Assembly (NCBI GenBank): GCA_038960095.1
Contig: CP152425.1
Span: 1,178,001 to 1,242,000 of the forward strand
DNA: 64,000 bases
Reading direction: 5' to 3'
Origin: Symbiodolus clandestinus
Lineage (GTDB): Bacteria > Pseudomonadota > Gammaproteobacteria > Enterobacterales > G038960095
Shown here one piece after another: positions 8,773 to 17,981 of the stretch. Each line of letters starts with the position of its first letter. The first letter of the stretch is position 1. The notes below the pieces were generated by a model. The model saw nothing but the letters and a program-made list of their open reading frames with translations. It had not been told where the DNA came from and did not search any database. A program made the position numbers and the translations under genes.

Positions 8773-8961
8773 TTAACGATAGCGGTTGAATTGTTCGATA
8801 AAATAAGCACGCAATGCCTCGGGTTGTTGTGCTATCTGTTGTTGTACTGCTGCCGCTGTTAGTTTTCCCTGCTGCTCTTGCCAAGCCAAGTAGGCGGCAC
8901 TTTTTTCTAGCTGTAACTGCTCTCGCGCTTCGATCGGTAACTCTGCTAAGTTATATGGCAT
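8773..8961 (-). CDS. Small hypothetical protein, 62 aa
   Basis: A 62-residue frame starting at ATG (MPYNLAELPIE) and ending FIEQFNRYR. The peptide is soluble-looking, Gln- and Ala-rich, probably all-helical, and has no signal peptide or membrane segment. I do not recognise the family. It shares the strand of speG and lies about 75 bp upstream of it; a 7-bp hairpin (ATACCGC/GCGGTAT, 8739-8757) lies between them. The composition resembles neighbouring real genes and no better frame overlaps it, which is the main support for it being coding. Confidence 0.55.
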   Translation of the reverse strand: MPYNLAELPIEAREQLQLEKSAAYLAWQEQQGKLTAAAVQQQIAQQPEALRAYFIEQFNRYR

Positions 8962-9199
8962 GGTCTTTCCTTACTGTAGTCGCTTAGCATCAAAGCCATT
9001 CAGCTATTTTATAGAAAAGAGGCGATGGACTCAAGCTTATGTATTCTTTATTAAATAGTAACTTTAACTTACACTGAAGGTATTGAATGGACAAGTAAAT
9101 TACTCGAAGATAGGTAACCAGGTAGTGAAAATTAATGGTATACTATTAATTCAGATTGATAGTTTAGCCCGCTAAAGCGGCCCTGATTCTCTTAAAAAC

Positions 9200-10807
9200 A
9201 TGCGAAGGTTAACCATCACGGTGGCACAACTGAATTGGTATGTCGGTGCCATCGAATCTAATGCAGCGCGCATGTTAGCGGTGATGCAACAACAGCCCTC
9301 AACCGTCGATTTACTGCTATTCTCTGAACTCGCACTAACCGGTTACCCCCCGGAAGATCTGCTATTTTGTGATGATTTTCACAGGCGTTGTCAGCAGCAG
9401 CTGCAACAGCTTGCGGCCGCAACGCAGCAGGTAGCCCTTTTGGTTGGGCATCCTTGGTTAGTCGAGGGTCGTTTGTTTAATGCCGTCTCGCTATTTTGGA
9501 AGGGCGAGTGTCTGATTCGTTATTATAAGCAGTGTCTTCCTAACTGTGGTGTCTTCGATGAATTGCGCTATTTTACTCCGGGAAGTAATAATGGTCTGAT
9601 AGATTTTAAGGGGTACCGGTTAGGATTATTGATCTGTGAAGATCTTTGGGAGGAAGCTCCTCTAGAGGCATTAACCGCTGCAGGCGCTGAATTGATTGTA
9701 TCAATTCATGCTTCCCCCTATGATCGCTATAAACCGCGACAGCGTCGCCGGTTACTGGCTCGACAAGCACGTCAAAGTGCACGACCAATCATCTATGTTA
9801 ATCAAGTCGGGGGGCAGGACGAGTTGCTGTTTGATGGGCAGTCGCTGGTTTACACGGCACAAGGGGAGTGCTGCTACCGTTTTTGTCAATTTAAAGAGCA
9901 GATTGCTACCTTATGTTTTCAAGAGCAGCAGTTCACCGCTGGACCTCCAGCTTCTCGAGCGCTCTCCCTGACTGCACAATGCTACCAAGCATTGGTGTTG
10001 GCTTTGCGGGATTATGTGACTAAAAATGGTTTTCGGCGAGTTCTATTAGGGTTATCAGGAGGGATTGATTCTGCATTAACCTTAGCGATCGCGGTGGATG
10101 CTTTAGGAAGCGAACAGGTGCAGCCACTGTTTCTGCCTTCACCTTATACTTCAGCGTTGAGCGGCCAGGTGGCACGTCAGCAGGCTGCCACCTTATCGGT
10201 CAACTTACTCGAACTACCGATTACCCCGGTGATGCAAGCTTTTACTCAGCAGCTGCAGCCCTACATTGCCCATGATAAAACAGGTAGCGTGACTCAACAA
10301 AATATTCAAGCACGTTGCCGAGGAACCTTGTTAATGGCTTTGGCCAACGAGCAAAATGCGTTATTATTGACCACGGGTAACAAGAGCGAGCTGGCAGTGG
10401 GCTATATGACACTCTATGGGGATATGGCGGGCGCCTTTGCCGTGTTGAAAGATGTGTTAAAAACCAGAGTCTACCAATTAGCTCATTACCGTAACCAATT
10501 ATCTTCCGTTATTCCACTTGCCGTATTAGAGCGACTGCCAACCGCTGAATTAGCACCTAACCAATGTGATCAGGATAGCTTGCCCCCTTATCCCATTTTG
10601 GATGCTTTGCTACGGTGCTATATTGAGCAGAATCAATCTCCTAATGCTTTGATAGCAGCCGGTTTTGCAGAGACTTTAGTCAGGCAAGTGGTGCGATTTG
10701 TGGATAACAGCGAATACAAACGACGGCAAGCCCCTCTAGGACCTCGGGTCACTAGCCGCTGTTTCGGTAAAGATCGTCGTTACCCTGTCACTTATAGCTG
10801 GGCTTAG
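9200..10807 (+). CDS. nadE: NadE, glutamine-dependent NAD synthetase
   Basis: NadE amidates nicotinic acid adenine dinucleotide to NAD. This 535-residue form has two domains: an N-terminal nitrilase-like glutaminase (TVAQLNWYVGAIESN, LLLFSELALTGYPPEDLL with the catalytic Glu, the Lys-bearing YKQCLPNCGVFDE and the nucleophile Cys in GLLICEDLWE) and a C-terminal ATP-pyrophosphatase synthetase domain with LLGLSGGIDSALTLAIA near residue 290 and LLTTGNKSELAVGYMTLYGDMAG. It therefore uses glutamine as nitrogen donor, unlike the short ammonia-dependent E. coli enzyme. A TATACT element (9139-9144) is a possible -10, with no clear -35. glyA follows 39 bp later. Nothing looks degraded. Confidence 0.97.
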   Translation: MRRLTITVAQLNWYVGAIESNAARMLAVMQQQPSTVDLLLFSELALTGYPPEDLLFCDDFHRRCQQQLQQLAAATQQVALLVGHPWLVEGRLFNAVSLFWKGECLIRYYKQCLPNCGVFDELRYFTPGSNNGLIDFKGYRLGLLICEDLWEEAPLEALTAAGAELIVSIHASPYDRYKPRQRRRLLARQARQSARPIIYVNQVGGQDELLFDGQSLVYTAQGECCYRFCQFKEQIATLCFQEQQFTAGPPASRALSLTAQCYQALVLALRDYVTKNGFRRVLLGLSGGIDSALTLAIAVDALGSEQVQPLFLPSPYTSALSGQVARQQAATLSVNLLELPITPVMQAFTQQLQPYIAHDKTGSVTQQNIQARCRGTLLMALANEQNALLLTTGNKSELAVGYMTLYGDMAGAFAVLKDVLKTRVYQLAHYRNQLSSVIPLAVLERLPTAELAPNQCDQDSLPPYPILDALLRCYIEQNQSPNALIAAGFAETLVRQVVRFVDNSEYKRRQAPLGPRVTSRCFGKDRRYPVTYSWA

Positions 10808-10846
10808 CGGCCGACTTTCTAAAAATATTACTGTGGAGAATCGTTG

Positions 10847-12112
10847 ATGCCAATGACTGTAACCCCCGCCCTAGCGATCCATGATCTGGAGTTGTGGCGA
10901 TTTATAGAGCAAGAGGCTCACCGCCAAGAGCAGCATATTGAGCTGATTGCTTCAGAAAACTATGCAAGCCAAGCGGTGCTTGAAGCACAAGGATCGCTGC
11001 TGACCAATAAATATGCCGAGGGTTATCCTGGCAAGCGTTATTACGGCGGCTGCCAATTTGTGGATGAAGTTGAGCAATTGGCCATTAACCGTGCTAAAAA
11101 ACTGTTTTCGGCAGATTATGCCAATGTGCAACCACATTCAGGTTCGCAGGCGAATTTTGCGGTTTACATGGCTCTGCTAAACCCTGGAGATACCATTTTA
11201 GGTATGGAGCTCTCACAGGGAGGTCATTTAACCCATGGTTCTTCGGTCAATTTCTCTGGAAAGCTCTATCGTTCAATCAGCTACGGAGTAGATACACAAG
11301 GTTACATTGATTATCAGGCTATTGCCGATTTGGCTCAACAACATCGACCCAAATTGCTGATTGGTGGCTTTTCTGCTTACTCGCGAGTTATCGATTGGTC
11401 ACAGCTACGGCAGATTGCCGATAGTGTGGGAGCTTATTTGCTCGTGGACATGGCCCATGTAGCTGGCTTAGTGGCTACTGGCCTTTATCCAAGCCCGTTA
11501 CCCCATGCTCATGTGGTCACCTCAACCACCCATAAGACCTTAGCAGGGCCACGGGGTGGTTTGATTGTAGCTGCCGGTGGAGATGAATTGCTGTATAAAA
11601 AGTTAAATGCAGCGCTATTTCCTGGGGGGCAGGGAGGGCCATTGATGCATGTCATTGCTGGTAAAGCAGTTGCTTTTCAAGAAGCGATGCAACCGGCATT
11701 CGCTCAATACCAGCAGCAGATCGTACGTAATGCACAAGCAATGGCAGAAAGCTTGTTAGCGCGTGGGTTTAAGATTGTCTCAGGGGGAACGGATAATCAC
11801 CTTTTCCTGCTCGATCTTACTCCTCAAGGTTTGACGGGAAAAGCCGCGGAAGCTCGCCTAGCTGAAGTGAATATTACCGTTAATAAGAACAGTGTGCCCA
11901 ATGATCGACAGAGCCCTTTTGTTACCTCGGGGATTCGGATTGGGACACCGGCAATCACTCGTCGCGGCTTTGCCAAGCAGGAAGCTCATCAAGTGGCTGA
12001 TTGGATAGCGGCGCTACTTGAGCAGTCATTAACCGCTGATCAACTGCCAGTGATCCAGCAGCAGGTGGCAGAGTTATGTCAGCGGTTTCCGGTCTATCAA
12101 GGCAAGCCGTGA
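10847..12112 (+). CDS. glyA: GlyA, serine hydroxymethyltransferase
   Basis: GlyA converts serine and tetrahydrofolate to glycine and 5,10-methylene-THF using PLP; it is the main source of one-carbon units. The 421-residue product is full length. It shows HIELIASENYAS, NKYAEGYPGKRYYGGC, the VQPHSGSQAN phosphate-binding loop, VDMAHVAGLVATG, and the PLP-Lys motif VTSTTHKTLAGPRGG (Lys near residue 231). The ATG at 10847 is preferred over the in-frame TTG three bases earlier. The nearby gcvH, and folD at the window start, touch the same one-carbon pathway. It is closely followed by nusB. Confidence 0.98.
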   Translation: MPMTVTPALAIHDLELWRFIEQEAHRQEQHIELIASENYASQAVLEAQGSLLTNKYAEGYPGKRYYGGCQFVDEVEQLAINRAKKLFSADYANVQPHSGSQANFAVYMALLNPGDTILGMELSQGGHLTHGSSVNFSGKLYRSISYGVDTQGYIDYQAIADLAQQHRPKLLIGGFSAYSRVIDWSQLRQIADSVGAYLLVDMAHVAGLVATGLYPSPLPHAHVVTSTTHKTLAGPRGGLIVAAGGDELLYKKLNAALFPGGQGGPLMHVIAGKAVAFQEAMQPAFAQYQQQIVRNAQAMAESLLARGFKIVSGGTDNHLFLLDLTPQGLTGKAAEARLAEVNITVNKNSVPNDRQSPFVTSGIRIGTPAITRRGFAKQEAHQVADWIAALLEQSLTADQLPVIQQQVAELCQRFPVYQGKP

Positions 12113-12173
12113 TTTCGAGCAATGGATGGCAATTATTGGCATTACTGATTCATGGCTTGAAAATAAGAACCTC

Positions 12174-12599
12174 ATGGAACCATTAACCCCTAGTCGGAAA
12201 ATGCAGGCGCGTCAGATGGCGCGCTATTTAGCATTGCAAGCCATTTATGCTTGGCAATTATCAGAAAATTCACTGCCGCAACTGATGGAGTATTTCCTGC
12301 AGGAACCGGAGACACAGGAAGTGGATCAAGCCTATTTCAATCAATTAGTGGCAGGTGTTATTGAACATCACGTTAACCTAGATCAGCAGTTACAACCCTA
12401 TGTGCTGCGATCCTTACAGGGTCTCGATCCAGTTGAAAAAGCTCTCCTGCGCTTAGCCTTGTATGAACTGTTGTATTGTCCAAAGGTCCCCTATAAAGTG
12501 GTTATTAATGAAGCTATTGAATTGGCAAAGGATTTTGGGGCGCAGGATAGCCATAAATTTGTTAATGGAGTCCTTGATAAGTTAAAAACAAAGGCGTAA
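12174..12599 (+). CDS. nusB: NusB, transcription antitermination factor
   Basis: NusB, with NusE (S10), binds boxA RNA in rRNA leaders and supports antitermination of rRNA operons. The 141-residue helical protein has the family core RQMARYLALQAIYAWQLS, LQGLDPVEKALLRLALYELLY and the C-terminal PYKVVINEAIELAKDFGAQDSHKFVNGVLDKL. The frame is open from 12126, but MEPLTPSRKMQARQ at 12174 fits the family start. In E. coli the next genes are thiL and pgpA; here pgpA follows after 33 bp and thiL is absent. No anomalies in the protein itself. Confidence 0.96.
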   Translation: MEPLTPSRKMQARQMARYLALQAIYAWQLSENSLPQLMEYFLQEPETQEVDQAYFNQLVAGVIEHHVNLDQQLQPYVLRSLQGLDPVEKALLRLALYELLYCPKVPYKVVINEAIELAKDFGAQDSHKFVNGVLDKLKTKA

Positions 12600-12632
12600 C
12601 ATGAGATAGCTAGTGAGTGTGTTGGGGAAAAT

Positions 12633-13145
12633 ATGGGAAGGCCCTTATCGGCTGAAAACCTAAAAAAAACAGTTCATTGGAATAATCCCTACCATTTAAT
12701 CGCCGTTGGATTTGGATCGGGTTTATCACCCTGGATGCCAGGAACAGTAGGGACCTTAGCAGCTTTGCCTTTCTGGTGGCTATTCGCTTCGTGGGGCCTT
12801 TTAGGGTATGGCATGCTACTACTAGTGGCATTTCTATTAGGGGTTATTGTATGCGGGCGCGTGGCGGCTGAATGGGAAATCAATGATCCACAAATGGTGG
12901 TTTGGGATGAGTTTGTTGGCTTATGGTTAGCCCTTTGGGCTATCCCTGCTTTACAGTGGCCGTGGATAGCAGCAGGTTTTACCTTATTTCGCTGGTTGGA
13001 TATTAAAAAACCGGGACCAATTGGCTGGGTTGATCGGCATATCTCAGGGGGGCTTGGGATCATGTTGGATGATGTTATTGCCGGTGGTTTGACGGCACTT
13101 TTATTAAAAATGGCTGGCTATGGTTGGAAGTTTTATAGCTATTAA
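12633..13145 (+). CDS. pgpA: PgpA, phosphatidylglycerophosphatase A
   Basis: PgpA removes the phosphate from phosphatidylglycerol phosphate in the inner membrane, giving phosphatidylglycerol. The 170-residue product has the N-terminal GFGSGLSPWMPGTVGTLAALP motif, membrane segments around residues 35-75, 90-110 and 140-160, the acidic motif VVWDEFVGLW, and FRWLDIKKPGPIGWVDRHISGGLGIMLDDVIAG with the catalytic acidic residues. It is full length. It is the third gene of the glyA-nusB-pgpA run. The loss of thiL from between nusB and pgpA is the only oddity of the context. Confidence 0.96.
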   Translation: MGRPLSAENLKKTVHWNNPYHLIAVGFGSGLSPWMPGTVGTLAALPFWWLFASWGLLGYGMLLLVAFLLGVIVCGRVAAEWEINDPQMVVWDEFVGLWLALWAIPALQWPWIAAGFTLFRWLDIKKPGPIGWVDRHISGGLGIMLDDVIAGGLTALLLKMAGYGWKFYSY

Positions 13146-13353
13146 CGGATAACTTGCCATTCTTCAGTTCCCAGCTAAGAGAATCTAGCCGGGCGGTCAA
13201 TTAAGAAGCGAGCGTTGCCAAGGTTTTCACACTAATAGTAGGATTGGATTCCTGAATCCCACTGAGCGGTGTTTCCCTAGCAGGGAATGCTGCAATGTCT
13301 CCAAAGAGTTTTTTGGCTGAAGTTTCATCAAGTGGCGGGCAATCAAAGAATTC

Positions 13354-13632
13354 TTATTCTGGATCCTCTGCATTGAGGGTTTTAGAGGGAGCTTTTAGCG
13401 TTGTTGCTGCTAAAGGATCAGCAAGCAGGGACGCTTTTACCCGATCAGCCAGTGAATCGATAGTTGATTTAAGTGCGTTGCTAACCCATTCTACAGCTTG
13501 GTTGGCTGCTTCTTTTACCAGGTTTGTCACCCACTCTTTTACCTTCTTTGAACCCTCATCCACTAAGTAGTTTAGCGCCTCTTTAGCTTTATCTCCGACT
13601 TTCTGTAACAGTGAGTTAAAGAACGTTGACAT
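13354..13632 (-). CDS. Hypothetical amphipathic-helix protein, 92 aa
   Basis: A minus-strand frame whose ATG at 13632 is preceded by GAGG about 9 nt upstream, giving MSTFFNSLLQKVGDKAKEAL and then a run of Val-, Trp- and Lys-rich amphipathic helices (EWVTNLVKEAANQAVEWVSNALKSTI). No family is recognised. The helix NQAVEWVSNALK weakly resembles a segment of the SseC-like translocator later in the window (IKRLVEWVKSALSKL), which could reflect shared membrane-interacting character rather than homology. A possible secreted or membrane-active small protein is only a guess. It is flanked upstream by about 330 bp of AT-rich non-coding DNA. The opposite-strand frame at 13295-13570 looks like its shadow. 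Confidence 0.5.
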   Translation of the reverse strand: MSTFFNSLLQKVGDKAKEALNYLVDEGSKKVKEWVTNLVKEAANQAVEWVSNALKSTIDSLADRVKASLLADPLAATTLKAPSKTLNAEDPE

Positions 13633-13647
13633 ACTGAGCATCCTCAT

Positions 13648-13977
13648 GGGTGTTTAGTGTAAATTAATCTTTACGCTGGGTTTAAAGAGTATTTTATAGT
13701 TAACTTATTAAATAAATATGTTTAATAAAACAACAATAATTGTTAATTAATTATTTATCAAGTTATTTTTTAAATTAATTGTTTAATTAATGTGAATAAA
13801 TAGTGTTTGCCTCAGAGTAAAAATAGTCAGTAGTCAAACCCCAGCAGAAGTGCTAATAATCTCTTATTGAAGTCAATCAATGATAAATCGCAGCTACGGC
13901 TACTTAAGCGGTGAGAGCTGTAATCAGCAGATTGAATAACCCAGTGCTAGGGCATTAACAAGATAAGAGGAATCATT
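13648..13977. other. AT-rich intergenic region before gcvH
   Basis: Strongly AT-rich (long runs of TTAATTAATT-type sequence at 13720-13800), with no coding frame. It would contain the promoters of gcvH (plus) and of the 92-aa protein (minus). I could not define either promoter confidently. Confidence 0.4.
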
Positions 13978-14382
13978 GTGTCCAATCAGACGCCAGAAAA
14001 TTTATACTACACGAAAAACCATGAATGGCTGCATCCTGAAGCAAATAGTTGTTATCGGGTCGGCATGACTAGTCAGGCGCAATCCTTATTGGGAGAGGTG
14101 ATTTTTGTTGATCTGCCCGGGCTTGAAGAGGTACTCAGTGCAGGGGAAAATTGCGCTGTTACGGAATCCGAAAAGGCTGCTGTGGATGTTTACGCCCCCA
14201 TCAGCGGTAAAATCATTGCCATTAATGAGGCCTTGAATGGTGAGCCAGAGCTCATTAACCAGGATCCTTACGGGAAAGGCTGGCTATTTGTCATTCAAGC
14301 CAGCGATAAAATTGAACTAAGTCAGTTGTTAACGGCTAGTGATTATCAAACCTATCAACAAGAGTTAGTGGATAGCGAATAA
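13978..14382 (+). CDS. gcvH: GcvH, glycine cleavage system H protein
   Basis: GcvH is the lipoylated carrier that shuttles the aminomethyl group in the glycine cleavage system. The 134-residue product starts at GTG (13978) with AGAGGA 6 nt upstream. It shows YTKNHEWLHPE, the lipoyl-Lys motif VTESEKAAVDVYAPISG (Lys near residue 64), and the C-terminal LINQDPYGKGWLF. It is intact and of normal length. gcvT and gcvP, usually adjacent in enterics, are not here, so either they lie elsewhere or GcvH is kept for lipoate transfer. It converges on tpsA, with only 3 bp between the two stop codons. Confidence 0.96.
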   Translation: MSNQTPENLYYTKNHEWLHPEANSCYRVGMTSQAQSLLGEVIFVDLPGLEEVLSAGENCAVTESEKAAVDVYAPISGKIIAINEALNGEPELINQDPYGKGWLFVIQASDKIELSQLLTASDYQTYQQELVDSE

Positions 14383-14385
14383 TTG

Positions 14386-17300
14386 TTAATGTTTTGTGGC
14401 CGGTGGGTAAGCCTTTAGTATCCTATTCACCAATTGACCTGATAATCGATGGGTACCTTGCAACAGTGGCGATGGTCGCTGTAAGTGCTTTAGGGTTATG
14501 CTAGGGTCGACTAATGCTGACAAGGGATAGCTAGGGTAGCGAGCCCTGATTGGCATCGATCGGATTGACCCTGGTTCTTGTAAACTAACCGTCGTCGGCG
14601 ATATCCAAGGATCTATGACTGACTGCTGATTTCCTTGATAGTGGTGAGCTAGCAATCGATTGGCAAATTGTGCAGTGGCCGCAGAGAAAATATTGTTCCA
14701 AGGGGTTTTGATGCTCAGTGATAGGCTATTAGGTTGCAGCTGTCGCTGAGTATTACAAGTAATACTTTGATAATCGAGCGTAGCGCTGCTGAAGTCGTTC
14801 GCCTTGCGCGGCGCTTGGCTAACAATAAAAGCGCCATTGAGTTGTGTGTGGCCTTGAACTTTAATTGAAAACCCATCAGAGCCTATTAGAAACCCGGTTG
14901 GTTGATTAATCAGTTGCTGCTGTTGGGAACTGTGATGGTTGCCGCCATTGACAAAACCTCCAAGTTGAGTAATCCAGCTTTTCCCTTGTAACTGTTTTTG
15001 CTGATAAGAGAAAGATTGGTCATCTTGGGGGCTGGTTAGCGTCAAGTGGCGAGCAGTGACTTGCAGTTGTTGTGCGTAGCATTGAGCACCACGTAAACGT
15101 ATCTGCTGTCCGCTATGTAGCCGTAATAACTGCTGAGATACCACGGTTGTCGGTAAATTAATCGCTGCTTGTTGTTGTTGACACTCTCTTTGCTGTTTAA
15201 TAGCCCCTATAGCGCTAATAGGCGTGAATAATGGAATCAAGTCAGTGTTGAACCCCCCTTTGCCCATATTTTGGTGCTGTTCTTCGTGTTGTTTACATTG
15301 TGTGGTAGCGGCTTGTAGATTGAGCCGATTTTGTGCTTCTAAAATGATAGTTTTTCCTAAGAGATGACTGCCTTGAATATCCAGGTTACCAGCCATTTTT
15401 GACCCGTTATTGCTTGCTGGGGCTCGCGCCAACAAATGTAAGGTGGTTCCAGCTTGTAGATGGTTTAATTGGATACGCTGCTGTAGTTGTTGGGAAGCAC
15501 TTTTTTTTTGCTGCCGAAGTAGTAGATAGTCTAATGATAATACGTTAAAAGGATGTTTCGACGCGCACTGCCAAATTTGTAAGCAGTCACTCAGTGCCTG
15601 TTCGCCCTCTAAAAGCTGTATTCCCCCCTCTAGCAGCCCCAATTTCCGCTGATTAATATCAACCAGCTGTTGTTTGATTTTTGGTATTTGTAGTGCAACA
15701 TCAATGATGTCAGTCAGTGGTCCAGAAAGTTCTATAGTCAAACCGTGCTGCCGCTGTTGTTGCTGACTTAACTGTTGAAGCTTTGAAATTGCTGGACGCA
15801 GGTTGATCGAAGAAGCACTGATCATGAGCTCCTTGGCGGCTTTAATTTGGTTGCCATAAAGGTTAGCCGTATTGGCGGTCTGTAGCAGAATTTCACCTTG
15901 TTGGCTGCTTAAGGTAGTGATTAGGGGGAGTTTTTGCTGTTGATGTATGAATTGCTGCTGTTTCCCGGTACCCAACAGTTTACGACTCCAGCTGAGTGAT
16001 TGAAAGCCGAAAGGTTGGCGCTGCTTAGTTTGGCAATGGGATTGTTGTTGAGTCGTCAGTGGGGAGAGCTCCATGCCGTCAGCGGATAGGAGTTGCAGTT
16101 GGTAGCGACTGCGTAGCTGGCTACCGATGATTCGTAGATTGGCTCCAGCCTGTAAGCTAAGTGTCCCTTGGCTGGTTAGGGTGGTAGGTAGGGCGGTTTG
16201 TTGTTGCTGTTGCCAGTCGGCTTGCCTGCGTAAAGTTAACCGACCAGGATGCTTTAGCGATAGTTGCTGCTGAGTTTGTTGTACGGCTGCTTGAATGGTT
16301 AAATCTCCCGTTGCTGACAGCTGTAAGGAGCTGGCCAGCGCCTGGTTAAGATCACCCACCAAAAGGTGGCTTCCTCCTATCGTTAATGGGGCTACTTGTT
16401 GCTCACTGCCTGCCTGAATTTGCAGCGGACCGTGGCTTACCAATTTACTGGGGAGCGAGCGTGTCAATTTCTGTTGCCACTCACCATAAGCTAAATTGCC
16501 AGTCAGCGGAATCTGGCTAGGCAGTTGCTGTTGTGCGGCGAGAATGGTTACTCCTTGAGCTCCGACTAACTGTATCTGACCAGCAGCTTGTAACTGGCCT
16601 CCTTGAATCTTCAATTGGCGTTTCGTGGTGAGCTTTATATCCCCACCACTGATTAGCTGATTTTTGTTCCAGCGTACTTTTGGTTTTGCTGAAAATCGTT
16701 TGCTATCACGGGTGGTTGGGCAGGTTTTACCAATCGTTTGGATGACTAAATTACCATTGGCGGATAAGTTAACCTGCTGTTTTGCGGTCAACTGACTTGC
16801 TTCTATGGTGAGTTCACCTTGTGTGGCTAAGGTCACTTGCTCACCTCGTAAAGTTGCTTTCCGGTTAGTTAACTGATTTTCTGCCAATAAATGCAGCTGT
16901 TGTTCCGCCTCTAGAGTACCCTGATTATGCAAATTGCCACTACTATAGAGCAGAACTTGTTGGGCACTAATCGTTGAATGATTCTCTAAAGAGTAGGGTG
17001 TTGGTACTGCCCTTGGTAGGGCCACCAGGTGTCCTGGATCCTGTAGCTGTAACTGGGGTTGTAACCAGCGATTTCCCTCAGTATTAACCCCTAGCCCTTG
17101 TGGACTACCGATTAAGGTAATTTGTTGTGGATAGCGGCTGCCAAATAGAGCAGCATCAATGGTTAGTAGGCTACCTGTTGGTCGCATTGCGGATGATTTT
17201 TCAGGTAATAAGCTGTCAAGCTCAGTGTGATTAGAGGTTTTAGGTGGCACCATTAGGGTAACTGTTTGTCCACCTTGCAGGGGTGCCTGAATGGTAATCG

Positions 17301-17973
17301 CTTGGCTGATAATATTCACTTGCTGCTGAGCACGGGCATCCCAACCACGGCCCCATAAGCTGAAGCTATTTTCACTGAGTTGAAAGTGATCTAATAAGCC
17401 GTTATCGTTGAACTGCGGGCTACCGGTTATTAGGGAAACTCGAGGGCTATTAATAAATTGGCAACCATTGACGCTGATTCCATAGGGATTGGCGATAATC
17501 ACTGGGGTCGGGGGACCTGCCACTTCAACAGCACCTTGTAACTGACTGGGAAATTTCCCCACCACTTCGTTGAGAATGATTTGGGCACTGCCATTAGTAA
17601 GATAAGGATTAGCAGTAATTTTTCCGGCTAATTGGCTGTCGATAGGTTGGATACTGTTATTTAAAACAACCCCTGGATCGGCGACGGTGAATTGCTGAAA
17701 GCGATTATGGGATATTCCTTCTACGTTAGGAGGAGTAATCGGTACCACCACAACACCCTGGGCAGTTTGTTGCAAAGAAGGGACACCGGTAATCTGAGTG
17801 GTTATCGGCTCAGCGGCTGATAAATTGTTACTAAGATAGAGCAATCCGCTAGTTAATATCAGTGGCTTAATAGCTGTTGATTGAGAAAAAATAGGTCGCC
17901 ATAACTTCTCCAGTGTCCAGAGTATCGATGGGCAAGTGTACCAAAAGTTTAGAAACAACAGCCATGGCATCAT
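14386..17973 (-). CDS. TpsA-type filamentous haemagglutinin/haemolysin-like exoprotein
   Basis: A 1195-residue predicted large exoprotein of a two-partner secretion system. After a hydrophobic N-terminal region (signal near residues 35-55, ending around LSAAEP) comes a TPS secretion domain: TAQGVVVVPITPP, NRFQQFTVADPGVVLNNS, the motif NPYGISVNGCQFINSPRVSLITG (about residues 160-180) and GRGWDARAQQQVNIISQAI. The remainder is Gln-rich and repetitive (L-x-A-x-G/T-L-x-I-x-A blocks), as expected for a right-handed beta-helix with haemagglutinin repeats. It is short compared with FhaA-size proteins and shows no obvious C-terminal toxin module. It sits 8 bp downstream of tpsB in an apparent operon. 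Whether it acts as haemolysin, adhesin or something else cannot be told from sequence. Confidence 0.88.
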   Translation of the reverse strand: MMPWLLFLNFWYTCPSILWTLEKLWRPIFSQSTAIKPLILTSGLLYLSNNLSAAEPITTQITGVPSLQQTAQGVVVVPITPPNVEGISHNRFQQFTVADPGVVLNNSIQPIDSQLAGKITANPYLTNGSAQIILNEVVGKFPSQLQGAVEVAGPPTPVIIANPYGISVNGCQFINSPRVSLITGSPQFNDNGLLDHFQLSENSFSLWGRGWDARAQQQVNIISQAITIQAPLQGGQTVTLMVPPKTSNHTELDSLLPEKSSAMRPTGSLLTIDAALFGSRYPQQITLIGSPQGLGVNTEGNRWLQPQLQLQDPGHLVALPRAVPTPYSLENHSTISAQQVLLYSSGNLHNQGTLEAEQQLHLLAENQLTNRKATLRGEQVTLATQGELTIEASQLTAKQQVNLSANGNLVIQTIGKTCPTTRDSKRFSAKPKVRWNKNQLISGGDIKLTTKRQLKIQGGQLQAAGQIQLVGAQGVTILAAQQQLPSQIPLTGNLAYGEWQQKLTRSLPSKLVSHGPLQIQAGSEQQVAPLTIGGSHLLVGDLNQALASSLQLSATGDLTIQAAVQQTQQQLSLKHPGRLTLRRQADWQQQQQTALPTTLTSQGTLSLQAGANLRIIGSQLRSRYQLQLLSADGMELSPLTTQQQSHCQTKQRQPFGFQSLSWSRKLLGTGKQQQFIHQQQKLPLITTLSSQQGEILLQTANTANLYGNQIKAAKELMISASSINLRPAISKLQQLSQQQQRQHGLTIELSGPLTDIIDVALQIPKIKQQLVDINQRKLGLLEGGIQLLEGEQALSDCLQIWQCASKHPFNVLSLDYLLLRQQKKSASQQLQQRIQLNHLQAGTTLHLLARAPASNNGSKMAGNLDIQGSHLLGKTIILEAQNRLNLQAATTQCKQHEEQHQNMGKGGFNTDLIPLFTPISAIGAIKQQRECQQQQAAINLPTTVVSQQLLRLHSGQQIRLRGAQCYAQQLQVTARHLTLTSPQDDQSFSYQQKQLQGKSWITQLGGFVNGGNHHSSQQQQLINQPTGFLIGSDGFSIKVQGHTQLNGAFIVSQAPRKANDFSSATLDYQSITCNTQRQLQPNSLSLSIKTPWNNIFSAATAQFANRLLAHHYQGNQQSVIDPWISPTTVSLQEPGSIRSMPIRARYPSYPLSALVDPSITLKHLQRPSPLLQGTHRLSGQLVNRILKAYPPATKH

Positions 17974-17981
17974 AAAATTCC

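Noticed and set aside
13295..13570. Plus-strand frame of 91 codons opposite the 92-aa protein
   Set aside because: Ser-rich low-complexity translation typical of an antisense shadow, without a good ribosome-binding site; the minus-strand frame has GAGG before its ATG.
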